A DNA stretch of 64,000 nucleotides, taken from Hexactinellida sp. DTS-2022. Its lineage: Eukaryota; Porifera; Hexactinellida. The notes beneath the pieces are model-generated. The model searched no databases. It saw only the letters and a list, made by a program, of their open reading frames with translations, and was not told the origin of the DNA. Each line of letters opens with the position of its first letter. The stretch's first letter is position 1. The stretch lies in the NCBI GenBank assembly GCA_028753945.1, contig JAPNXP010000002.1:10540001-10604000 (forward strand). Direction: 5' to 3'. This document shows, piece after piece, positions 10,508-19,852 of this stretch. A program made the translations under genes and the position numbers.

Positions 10508-12400
10508 TTATGAATAAACCTTAGTATTGCAACTACGAGATGCTTTCTTGCAAGGACATCGATTGGTTTTACAAAATTTACATCTGCAGAACGCTCCGCC
10601 TACGATACCAAACGATGCATTTCTCATTGCGGTCGTTTGAGAAATTGAGCTAGAAGGGACATTGTCAGGTTGGATAAAATTGGTAGAACACAACTGGAAT
10701 TGATTTCGACTATACTCATTGTTCAATATTCAGTCTCGTGTCCCAATGGTATAGTTGTCATTCTCTACTTCAGTTACTACTCCAATCAAGTTCCGTTGTC
10801 CTAGCGAAGTCATCCTATCTGGTCTTTCAATAGGAATGATCACGTTATCTCCAACGCTAGCTGGGTGGAATCTCTTTGCAGAGGATTGCAGCATGCGGTC
10901 ATGGAGCTTGTTCTGGTTACGCTTTATTTTCGCTCTAATGTTTTCGGATTCACTAGAGTTCAAGTTGATATCACATTTTGGACACCAAACTGGAGTTCCG
11001 TATCCTTCGTCTCCATTTGTCCTACCACAAAACACATGAATCTTACCTCTACAGCCCGGACAAGAATGCGCCCCACTAGTCAACTCCCCACACACTACGC
11101 AATTCAATGTTTGGTGAGACTCTTGTCCAAAGATACGGGTTCCATCAGGGATCGGTTGCGAAATATCATCAAGATATGGATCCAGAAGCGTGGAAAAGAC
11201 AGGAGAATCTGGAGATGAGGGTGAAGAAATATGAGGCAGAGGTTTATGATAGCTAAAGGGTAACTGAAGTTCTGCAGGTTGACTATAAGGAGAGATAGGA
11301 GTAGAAATAGCAGGATTAGAGTCATTATCTTCCGCAGCTGTTTCATTAATGCTATTTATGATGCACTCCAGATCTTCCTCAGTGTGGATATCATGAGCCA
11401 CTTCATGAGGTATACCGAAGTCTAAAAGGCCTGAAGAGGGTTTATGATTGTAGAGGGCCTCATAAGGTGTAAGTCCGATGGTAGAGTGATGGGTTGTATT
11501 TTTTTGGTATTGAACCCTTTTTAAGTATTTGACCCAGCACAGATCAGTGGCATTCTCCCTCATTATGGATCCAAGGGCATTTTTTATTTCTCTGTTCGCT
11601 CGCTCTACAGACCCCTGGCTTTCAGGATGGCGTGGTTTGCCATGAATAATTTTTGTTGAGGTCCATTTCTCATTGATCAAAGAGAAAAGAGTTGAGTTAC
11701 AAAATTCACCACCGTTATCGGATTGAAGTATTTGAGGTGGACCTAGTTCACAGAAAATGTCGTCTATAACTTCAGCGACTTCAACAGCAGACTTGTGCTT
11801 GAGTGGCCGCAACAAAATATATTTCGTAAAATGGTCCTGGTATACCAATAGCCACTTGAATGGTACACCGGATTCGGACTTATTATGTTCCTCAGACATG
11901 TCCCTGAAATCTATCAAATCGACTTGACAGCGGGATAGAAACCTTGTTGATGAAATTGGTTTAACAACTAGGGACTTAACAGACTTTCTGGCCTTGCGGA
12001 GATGGCATTCTTCACATCCTTGCAAAAAGATGTTGCAATCCTTTTCTGTTATTCCGTGGTACAATCCAGAAATGCACTTGTACAAACCCAATTTCCTAAC
12101 ATGATTATGTTCAATATGAGTACGGAGCAATACATCATAAATATCTTCAATAGCTAGTACACGCTTATCAGATGAATCTTCATCTTCTCTCCTTCGCAAA
12201 TAGAGAAACTTCACAGAATCGTATGTAAGAACCTTGTATCTTAAGTGTAATCTCTGCCATCTAAGTTTTGCAGGCTTATTTGTAGGTACTGGGCCAGACA
12301 TGAAGACAATTTTTTCATCAATGGCTGCACTAGTGAACAATGCAGATCGATTTGTGGACTGTAAAGTTACGAGTTCTTGAATAAATGACAATTTTGCCAT
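10508..12400 (-). pseudogene. Integrase-like DDE transposase of a Ginger/KRBA2-type element, one in-frame TGA
   Basis: An ATG-initiated frame of 556 codons (12400-10730) continues in the same frame after a single TGA (10730-10732) for about 73 more codons to 10508. Order of domains: N-terminal region; HHCC-like zinc-binding segment with H95/H98/H100, C129 and C132 (CEECH); integrase core with D161 (QVDLIDF), D228 (QSDNGGEF) and E266 (SQGSVERANRE), spacing 66 and 37 residues; TPYEALYNHKP as in KRBA2/SCAND3-like proteins; a Ser/Pro-rich linker (360-420); and a PHD/RING-like Cys/His cluster (C434, C437, C447, C450, H455, C458, C473, C476). After the TGA comes a Cys-rich tail, CRCKFCKTNRCPCKK. 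The catalytic triad is intact, so the TGA is the only visible lesion. The enzyme would cut and join the element's ends in the nucleus. It could still be functional if the tail is dispensable. Confidence 0.88.
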
Positions 12401-12593
12401 TCTTACCGAAACAATCGAAGTTCGCTGGAATCAGTGTGATTTGTTCCTCCCCAATTTATACCTTACAGAATTGAATTTCCAGACCTAAGAAAGCTGAGCG
12501 CCTGACAGAATGACAAATATTCTTTGAAAAATTAAGATCAAAGTATTTATTTCAATTGTTGTTGATAGTATAAAAATCCTATAAAAATTATCC

Positions 12594-12745
12594 TTAGAAA
12601 CGACCCACAATATATGAGGCACTTAAACACATCGTTTATATATGGTGTGTTCATGAACACACCATATAATTTGAGGAGTACGCAAACACACCAAATAATA
12701 ACGGTGTGTTCGCGAACACACTGAATTCTCTAATGCACTGCAACA
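12594..12745. repeat. Right terminal inverted repeat of the Ginger-type element
   Basis: Reverse complement of 9685-9836. Palindromes GTGTGTTCATGAACACAC (12645-12662) and GTGTGTTCGCGAACACAC (12704-12721) flank a decayed middle copy near 12676-12692. Confidence 0.85.
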
Positions 12746-12811
12746 TATATATTATATATTTTATATATACTACACTACATGTATATATATAATATATATA
12801 TTATATATACT
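12746..12811. repeat. TA-rich simple sequence
   Basis: Runs of TATATA with short palindromes between the Ginger-type element and the next MITE. It supplied the target site of both. Confidence 0.6.
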
Positions 12812-12994
12812 CAGTATATTATACAGCCATTTGTAAATATGCTCCTAATCCTTGTCTGATCCAATTTTCATACGCCTAAATCACAGATTATGTTACGGTA
12901 TAGGAGAGGATTCCAAATTTTCGCGCTCCTAAATTCACAATTTCCAAAAATCATGCTCCAAAAGGAGCGTCTCGCGCTCCTGGATAATTCCTTG
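12812..12994. mobile_element. hAT-like 183-bp MITE, copy 1, perfect 8-bp target duplication
   Basis: Begins CAGTATATTATACAGCCATT and ends TGGATAATTCCTTG. It is flanked by TATATACT at 12804-12811 and 12995-13002. A second 183-bp copy with its own perfect duplication lies at 33278-33460. The interior has a GGAGCGTCTCGCGCTCC hairpin. It has no coding capacity. Confidence 0.85.
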
Positions 12995-13514
12995 TATATA
13001 CTACATGTATATATACTATATAGATTGTTGTCGTTTACAAAGAGGTAAACAATTGGTTTTAATTCAGAATGAACTTTTTTAGTATCTTCCAATTGCTGTT
13101 AACAAATTTAATATGTGAACATTAATCATTGTTGATTGGGATTTGGAAATACATCATGAAATCAATTGACCCTAAAGTATTCTGCATTGATATAATGGGT
13201 AAACAAGTTGCTGATACCAAATTTAATGTGTACGAATTTATGAGGTGACTAACTATTGTTGTTGATCGTAAATAGTTATACAAATGAATGAAATATAATG
13301 TACATGGAGGCAAAGGATATTATAGGTAATGCATATATTGAATAAACTGTGTCAACTGGGAATTGATTAATAATTATTGTTAGTAGCGGGGAATTTCAAA
13401 AACAAATAATAATAATTTCACAAATATATCTAGCGGCTAAGTGATTCAACGCGAAACGGACAAGACCGAACCGAAGAGATCGTTACCTATATATTACATT
13501 CCACCCTAGGGGAG
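12995..13514. other. AT-rich intergenic DNA, nothing recognised
   Basis: No supported gene or element end was seen. Confidence 0.4.
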
Positions 13515-13638
13515 AAAAATCTAAAATTACAGCTGAGCAGACAGCATTTTCTTGTGGAAGCAGTGTTACTTTTGAACCACCAAATATAGTGCCTCCAAAT
13601 GAGAATGCAGTTGGCACAGCTGTAATTTTAGATTTTTT
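13515..13638. mobile_element. Foldback MITE, family A copy 4
   Basis: The ends AAATCTAAAATTACAGCTG and CAGCTGTAATTTTAGATTT are inverted repeats. The interior GTGCCTCCAAATGAGAATGC is related to copies 1-3. The longer ends seen here suggest the family's true termini include AATCT. Confidence 0.75.
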
Positions 13639-13749
13639 ATTGTTAAACTAAACACTTCAAATTTTAACAATAAAGATTAATATAGTAAAATGGATAAGAG
13701 AACAACATAGGCATGCCCAATATACTGTATTGTATTTAAAATATAAGAC

Positions 13750-13888
13750 TAGTGGCCTAGGTGAGCGCGAGCATCCACGTCACAAGCCCGGGGAATTTTT
13801 CTCAATGCCCGGGCAATATTTTATAAGTTGGGTTGTACATGCATTTAAGGGCCTGTAGCTCAAATACACGGGCCTGAGTGCGCCACTG
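13750..13888. mobile_element. hAT-like MITE (tentative)
   Basis: Left end TAGTGGCCTAGGTGAGCGCG pairs imperfectly with right end GGGCCTGAGTGCGCCACTG. The flanking 8-mers TATAAGAC and AACAAGAC match at 6 of 8 bases. It contains CCCGGG-rich blocks. Confidence 0.5.
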
Positions 13889-14460
13889 AACAAGACAATA
13901 ATGGTTCATACGAGTCTACAACTAATATATCAGTATGTAAATATCTTCGGGGGGGGGAAAACAAAATGTTGGCATTTAATAAGATTTACTTACTTCGTAT
14001 TTTCTGCTGACTAAAGGATTAAGAAATATGTAAATCTAAATTAATTACAGGAAGGACAGGAATATTGAAGGGTTCTGTCCAAACTGCCCCATTAATTTAT
14101 GGGTACAAATTTTAGGTGATAAAAAGTTAAGGGCGTACAAATCAAATCCTGGGAAACATCAGTCGAATAAATATACCGTCTTTTAAATATTTAAACTAAA
14201 CACACCTTTTTAGCATCTGGTCTTGGCCTATAAAAGGACAAGTCTAAACTTATAATTGCATGTGTAAAGTTATACGTATATATATATATATATGTCTACA
14301 TATCCTAAATAGCTAACATCGACAATGGAACCAGTGATCTTAATTTACTTAATTTATTTTCTAGGTTGAGAACTCTTAAGTAAGTACACGTATTGATAGT
14401 GGGGTTACATGATCACGGTGTAACACACATACCGTCTGTATACGTGTATATCATAGATTA
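13889..14460. other. Intergenic DNA with poly-G and TA microsatellite
   Basis: Holds a G-run at about 13950-13957 and a TA run at about 14277-14292. No gene was seen. Confidence 0.45.
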
Positions 14461-14662
14461 TTGGAAGTTAGATTACATTATGCTATGAGTTATCTAGGGC
14501 TCCGGCGACCCGCCGGAGCAACGGGTGCACAAGTAGATATGGTAAACCAAAACCGGGGGGAGGCAAAGCCCCTGCAGTGGGCCTGCACCCCCCTTCAAAT
14601 AATTGACCGGAGCAACGGGTGCACCCGTGCCGCCGGCGTCCTAGGTTATTTAAAATTAATGT
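14461..14662. repeat. GC-rich repeated block
   Basis: Markedly GC-rich, with GACCCGCCGGAGCAACGGGT and a second CCGGAGCAACGGGTGCAC about 100 bp later, plus GGAGGCAAAGCCCCTGCAG. It is open on the plus strand for 67 codons, but the internal duplication and composition suggest a transposon-derived fragment rather than a gene. Confidence 0.4.
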
Positions 14663-15544
14663 AAATAAGAAAATATCAAAATAAATAAACTGACTGCAAA
14701 AGATACCTCCTTAGAAGCCTAAAAGGTAAACTAGTTTTAACACCGAACAATATTGTGGTATATTCGAGAAACTACTTCGCGAATTAAAATTTTATAATTT
14801 ATAATGACTACAATTATTTCTAATACACCATAAAAAGTATTTATAGTTAGCTCACCAAGCCTTTACCCTGACCTCCCGGGCCTTTCGTGGCGCATCTGGT
14901 GGCCTAAAAATTGCTCTTTCATAATAAAACAGCACAAACAAATTAGAACCTAACTGAATACAGTTGAAAACGTTTTTTTTTTGTCCATTTGATATACTGC
15001 CTAGGCGACAATAAAAACCGAATATTTGATACGAATTGTACGAATACTAAAACAATCCAACAAAGTTTCAAGACAAAAACTATAATGAGACAAAAAACAG
15101 GTGCTAAAAACCCGATTTCGACTGCAACCAGTTGTTTTCATGTTATTCAGTGATATTCGGTTGACGAAATAATTTTCACAATCATTTCTTGATTACCGAA
15201 ACAGAAATTCAAGTTTACAACAATGTGATTTTTTGGAATGAATAATACAGTGGTGGGCAATGTTTTTCTTTTCCATTTTTTTGGGAGGTGGGAATTCTTT
15301 AAGATTTGTTAATACGTACATATAATTTTATATATTCTGACATAATGTTTTATAAGTTAAGCTTTTAGTCCATTTCATGAAAGAGATTGCTCTGTAGAGT
15401 TCGTCTATAAAGGACCCTATTTAGCAACACACAGGTTGGAATAATCGATAGGATATCGAGATAATCAGGTTTAAATTAGGTCCCCTCGCAGATTATATCT
15501 GCATAAAAATTTGCTGGGGTCCCACCCAGAAATCGTGCATATTA
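14663..15544. other. AT-rich intergenic DNA, nothing recognised
   Basis: No supported feature was seen. Confidence 0.4.
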
Positions 15545-15770
15545 GAACAACCCTAACACGACCGTATTTTTCCGAATAAACGCCGGGCAATAAAATGGTA
15601 CTTAAATGTCCATTATTTTATGACTGAAGTGCTACATTGATTTAGGAAATTTCGGTATGTTTACGGTAGCTGAGGACCATTAGAATCCACATAAATATAT
15701 TTTATGGATTTTCCAATAAAATTTGAGCGGAAATTTGGCCCATGAAAATAATAGACTCCGGGCTTTTTAG
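15545..15770. repeat. Dispersed repeat family C, diverged copy
   Basis: CGTATTTTTCCGAATAAACG, then TTTCGGTATGTTTACGG, then GGACCATTAGAATCCACATA are related to the blocks at 20165-20345 and to the split copy at 8575-9535. Confidence 0.5.
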
Positions 15771-15954
15771 GGGAAACATGGTAATACAAAAAAACTAAAA
15801 TACCCCATCTATCGTCTACTATTATTAGGTCAACCGAATACATTCAGTTCCCAACCAAATACCGACATTCGGTTACCAACCAAATATCATTACTTTACAA
15901 CTTCCTTATACTACAAACACGGTTAAAACAAATTTTCGGTTAGTGTAAACACAA

Positions 15955-16065
15955 TTTAGGTCCCTTCAAAGGATTTTCAATATAAATGAAACCGGTTAAA
16001 GCGAAAATTCAGATAAGAAGAACAAAATTTGACGGTCCATTGGCGTATTAACGTGGTTCTACTGT
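15955..16065. repeat. Dispersed repeat family B, copy 2 (end block)
   Basis: CCTTCAAAGGATTTTCAATA, then AAACCGGTTAAAGCGAAAAT, and ends CGTGGTTCTACTGTA, matching blocks at 4835-5098 and 24565-24728. Confidence 0.5.
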
Positions 16066-16167
16066 ATGTATTTGCAAAATAGTATTTCAACCAACAGAAC
16101 AGAAAAATTCGTTTGCAAACTTTAATGGGAAAGAGTTCTATTTAGAAAACTCACATTATTAGTGATA

Positions 16168-16252
16168 TGTTAGCTGGGGTTGCCGGGGTGGCGGCGGCTG
16201 GGGCCGGGGTGGCGGCGGCTGGGGTTGCTGGGGTGGTGGCGGCTGGGGTTGG
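16168..16252. repeat. GC-rich minisatellite of GGCTGGGGTTGCCGGGGTGGC type
   Basis: About four copies of a ~21-24-bp G-rich unit. The minus strand reads as Pro/Gln-rich peptide, explained by the repeat. The G-runs could form quadruplex structures (inference). Confidence 0.75.
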
Positions 16253-17205
16253 AAACAAGTTGGCAACCATTCTAAGATAATTAAGTAATAAATTCTAGTT
16301 TCTAAAGGAAACTTGCAGTAAATATTATAAAATTTCATCATTTCAAGTTTTATTCAATGTATTTCCAGAACTATTAACCTAATTAGACTTCGTCTTTGTT
16401 ATTTGAAAACATTGTAAACAATATATTTCAAGTGAGAGTTATTACTAAATTCCCTAAATAAATAATTGCCTCCTCGGTGTTAGATGTCTGAATGTGATAT
16501 AGAAAAGAAAGAAATATATAAAACAAAATTTACAACTGTGTCGACTATGTAATGAGCCTTATTGAAATGATTGCCTCGTTAGTTATCTATTTTTTCGGTG
16601 TCCTCTGCACTAGCTAGAGTTTACATTATTAAAAACAAAATTTTTAATGATATTTCCCTTGGGTTAATTTTATTACTCCCCACATACATAAATAATTGGA
16701 CATTGGACACTAAATACCCAGGGGGGGGGTCAATATTTAGAATACTAATTAGCCCATTGGTGACTTCATGGAAAAATATATTTTTAGGGCATACCCACCC
16801 CCCTCATGAAGTACCAAGTACTTAACGAATTTATTGCTTTTGGACCCCTACACCCATTCAGTATTTGCCACAAGTGACACTCTCGAGTTGTCACCTATGT
16901 CAGATTAGCATAAATTGATACGAAATTAATTACATCTGGTCCCTGAAGTCCTCCTATGAGCATTTTTACCCAAACAAATTTTTTAATTTTTTTACATTTT
17001 TAATTAGTCAGCAATTCTCACCTTTAGGTGTGATAAGATTCAAAAAAATTACCCTCAGTGTAAATTCTTGATAATTTGCTGCAAAATTTCGCAATAATAT
17101 TGAGTCGTACCCTCCATGAAGTACCAGGTACTTCATGAAATATTTTTTAAATGGGACCCACCACCTGGCTATGGGTCAAGTATATGTCGATTGACCCCTC
17201 CCTGA
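16253..17205. other. Intergenic DNA with two GAAGTACC palindromes
   Basis: CATGAAGTACCAGGTACTTCATG-type dyads occur near 17115-17137 and, shorter, near 16804-16822. A poly-G run lies near 16720. No gene was seen. Confidence 0.4.
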
Positions 17206-17430
17206 CCTGACGGGATATCTGGTCCTGAAAGGGATATCTGGACCTGACCGGGATATCTGGACCTGACGGGATATCTGGACCTGACCGGGATATCTGGACC
17301 TGAACGGGATATCTGGACCTGAACGGGATATCTGGACCTGAACGGGATATCTGGACCTGACCGGGATATTGGGACCTGAACGGGATATTGGCACCTGAAC
17401 CGGGATATTGCTACCTGAGCTGGATGTTTG
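17206..17430. repeat. 19-bp minisatellite GGACCTGAACGGGATATCT
   Basis: About eleven copies, with ACC/AAC variation and one 18-bp unit. The last copies degrade to GGGATATTGG. The minus-strand open frame with repeated RSGPDIP is a product of the repeat. Confidence 0.9.
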
Positions 17431-17942
17431 AACTTAGTTTATCCTGTCTCTTTACTTATTTCTGGTTTTCCTTATAATTTCTTATTCTTTTTTTAATTCA
17501 TTTCTTCATTCATTTATTTTCTCCCCTATTTTTTCAATTGATATCATTTTTCTACCAAGTCCAAAAATCCCGTCTAGTCGTGGTTTACAAATTAAAGTAT
17601 AACCAATAGCAATTGGATTCTATTGTTACCGCAAGTATTAACACTACAATTATTTCTGGGGCTTTGCCCCTAAATCCGACTGGTGGGCTGACAGCGCCCC
17701 AGAATCCCAAACGGCGATCAAATTTTTAAATAAAACCAAAGCCACCTTTTAGCAATTTTTGAATTGAACCCTGGTGCTGGCGACTTTGCCTATTCTAGAC
17801 AAAAATTATGTATAAAACCTTGACTATGCTTCGCTATCAATTGTGGATCATGGGGAGATAATGAAAAAGTGAAAAGAACCAAAATCAAACAAACAAACGA
17901 ATTAAAGTAGAGGATAAAAACTTACTGTAAAACGCTGCTTAC
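17431..17942. other. Intergenic or intronic DNA
   Basis: A GGGGCTTTGCCCCTAAATCC block near 17657 and GCGCCCC near 17692 are GC-rich, possibly transposon-derived, and share the GGGGCTTTGCC motif with 14540-14580 in reverse complement. No SH3 exon for the drebrin-like gene was found here. Confidence 0.4.
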
Positions 17943-18131
17943 AGTCCGCTCGCTTATGAGCGGCACCCGGAGTATGGCGGCGGCCATGTCAAACACAACC
18001 GTGACTTCAAGGTGCCGCTCCTTTGACTCCAGGTGCCGCTCAGATGACTCCAGGTGCCGCTCAGATGACGCCCGCACCGCGCCCCTGAACACCTCCATGT
18101 GGTATTCTGATATGGCTGCTCTCTCAAAAAT
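17943..18131 (-). CDS. Coiled-coil-like 189-nt exon, possibly exon 4 of the drebrin-like gene
   Basis: The minus strand shows TTTTTAG acceptor before 18131 and a GTAAGC donor after 17943. The 63 codons between are fully open, phase 0 at both ends and GC-rich, like the confident exon at 19853-20116, which also ends in phase 0. The peptide starts IFERAAISEYHMEVF and carries three tandem ERHLESS/K heptads encoded by a 21-bp repeat, then VTVVFDMAAAILRV. It could continue the Glu/Arg-rich middle region of the drebrin-like protein across a 1.7-kb intron. The ubiquitin-like gene would then lie nested in that intron on the same strand. It may instead belong to an unrelated transcript. Confidence 0.45.
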
Positions 18132-18392
18132 CTAAAAATCGGTTATAATTATCGGTCTAACAAATTTGATTAAAAGTCTAGCACAATACGTTATACCTCT
18201 AACAAAATTTGTGCACCGTTCCAGGGTGAAATCTTATTTTATAGTAAATCATTGTCAACATGACCAACAAACTAGTACGTATATGGGAAAGTATAGAATT
18301 ATTTGTTTAACAATTCTGCTATTACTCCAGTTGGATATTTTACTTTTAGAGGATAAAAACTGAGTCTATTCCTGAAGTCCATTTGCCCATTT
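18132..18392. other. Spacer between the coiled-coil exon and the ubiquitin-like gene
   Basis: AT-rich. AGAGGATAAAAACTGAG near 18350 repeats AGAGGATAAAAACTTAC near 17911, a sign of local duplication. Confidence 0.4.
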
Positions 18393-19600
18393 TCACACCT
18401 GAGTTGGATGTTCTCTTGTTGACTGAAATAGATTCTGCCAATTCTGTTGCCATTCCGTTGCCAAATCGCACCCATTCATCCATTTGATAAACTTCTTTGA
18501 TTCAAAGTTAGTGTGAATACATAGGAGATCATTCAGCTTGATAATTCGGTCTTTATAAATCCCGTACTCCCCTAGAGTAGCTGTGTCTTGTGAGAGTAGT
18601 TGGTCATCGTAGAGCATTTGCTTCTTTCCGTGTGGGATGTTTATTTCCTGGGATATTCTTTCTTTGAGATCAAAGATTGTTTGATTCGAAGTACACTGAA
18701 TTTGAAAAGTGCCAGCTATTGGATGCATTACAAGCATAACTATCTCTTTGGCAGCTGGTGACGTTGGCGCGGATTGTTGGCGTCCCATGTGTGGCTGTGT
18801 CCGTGATGCAGGAATGACGTCACTCTGTTCAAGGTGCTGATCTACTACTCGGCTTTCCTGTTCATCTTGTCTGTAACCGTAGTGGCTGTGTTGTGGACTT
18901 AGAGTAGCATCCGGATTAGGCACAGGTTGTGGGTTTGGAACGACATATGGAGTAGGAATAGGTTATCTTGAATAGGTTGTTGGTTATAAACATCATGTGG
19001 CTTATGGACAATATATTGATTAGGCACAGGGTGTGGGTTTTGAATAGGTTGTTGGTTAGTAGGTTGTGGGTTTGGAATTGGTCGTGGGTTTTGGAGAGGT
19101 TGTGAAGGTTTGGCAGGAGGGGAATTTTGTTGGTAATGGGTAGGTATAGGTTGTTGTGGATTTTGAGATGGATGTTGATTATGTTGTTTTGGACTTTGTG
19201 GGTATTCATGCGCTACAGTTGTCTGCCCGACTGGAGTTTGTGTTGCATTAGCGGGCAAATGGCGGCCAGTTGTTGTATGGCCTAATATACCTGGGTTGTA
19301 AATGCTAATGATCTGAACCTGAGAATCATTTGGTATTTCGTAGCTGCAGAGGAGCCTGGCGGGTTCCATAATGATGCCTTGAAAAGCCAGACTGTCTTGC
19401 TTGTTAATGGGAAATATATTCGATAGATTTTGTAAGAAGTTCTCTACCGTTATGTACACTCCAACTCCACTAATGTATTTGAAGTTTCCTACCAAGTCAA
19501 CTAACTTAACTGTTTCACTAATTTTGTACTTTTCATTAATTTTGTTAGACTTTTCATTAATTTTGTTAGACACTTTCACTAATTTTGATAGACTTTTCAT
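18393..19600 (-). CDS. Two-domain ubiquitin-like protein with Pro/Gln-rich linker, one-base frameshift
   Basis: Intronless minus-strand gene. The first frame (233 codons from ATG at 19600) has, after a short repeat-encoded N-terminus (SNKINEK), a beta-grasp-like segment at about residues 31-101 with TVENFLQNLSNIFPI and ARLLCSYEIPNDSQVQIIS. A Pro/Gln/Asn-rich linker built from repeats such as NPQPTNQQPIQNPHPVP follows. At 18963-18970 the linker shifts by one base into the frame that runs to 18393. That frame continues the linker (TPYVVPNPQPVPNP) and ends with a clear ubiquitin fold: VMLVMHPIAGTFQIQC, TIFDLKERISQEINIP, KKQMLYDDQLLSQDTATLGE, YGIYKDRIIKLND. Joined, it would be about 402 codons. 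No C-terminal Gly-Gly is present, so it is a ubiquitin-domain protein rather than a conjugating modifier. No named family was recognised. The shift may be real (pseudogene) or a sequence error. Confidence 0.7.
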
Positions 19601-19770
19601 TCATTTTGGTAGACTTTTCACAAATTTTGTTAGACTTTTCACAAATTTTGTTAGACTTCTCATTGATTTTGATCAACTTTCTAGTAATTTTGGTAATGGC
19701 AAATCTGTTAGACATTTCACAAATTTTGTTAGAGGTATAACGAATTTTGTTAGACTTTTAACAAAATTTG
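19505..19770. repeat. 21-bp minisatellite TTTTCACAAATTTTGTTAGAC
   Basis: About twelve degenerate copies (TTTTCATTAATTTTGTTAGAC and variants). It overlaps the first codons of the ubiquitin-like gene, where it encodes repeated SNKINEK, and extends upstream of its ATG. Confidence 0.85.
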
Positions 19771-19852
19771 TTTGACCGATAATTAGGACCCTTTATTTAT
19801 TACACTTAGATTAGCTTCCTATTAAATTGGTAAGTATAAGTTATATTCTTAC

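Larger units (their letters stand above)
9685..12745 (-). mobile_element. Ginger/KRBA2-type DNA transposon, ~3.06 kb
   Basis: Long inverted ends (9685-9836 and 12594-12745) enclose one minus-strand gene for a retroviral-integrase-like transposase. The tips read TGTTGCAGTGC and GCACTGCAACA, matching the TGT...ACA ends known for Ginger elements. Flanks are CATA and TATA (3 of 4 match). If the ends are taken one base further in, the flanks are ATAT on both sides, a perfect 4-bp duplication. Each end carries palindromes of the GTGTGTTCGCGAACACAC type. Superfamily assignment rests on the enzyme type plus long inverted ends, a combination known for Ginger elements. Confidence 0.85.

Noticed and set aside
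9685..12745. LTR retrotransposon or endogenous retrovirus (because of the integrase-like enzyme)
   Set aside because: The ends are inverted, not direct, and there is no reverse transcriptase, protease or gag-like frame. This fits a Ginger-type DNA transposon.
14461..14664. 67-codon GC-rich plus-strand open frame as a gene
   Set aside because: Contains an internal repeat of CCGGAGCAACGGGTGCAC and shares GGGGCTTTGCC-type text with 17657, so it is more likely transposon-derived.
16159..16341. Proline-rich minus-strand open frame
   Set aside because: Product of the G-rich minisatellite; no flanking coding signal.
17176..17394. 72-codon minus-strand open frame with RSGPDIP repeats
   Set aside because: Entirely explained by the 19-bp minisatellite.
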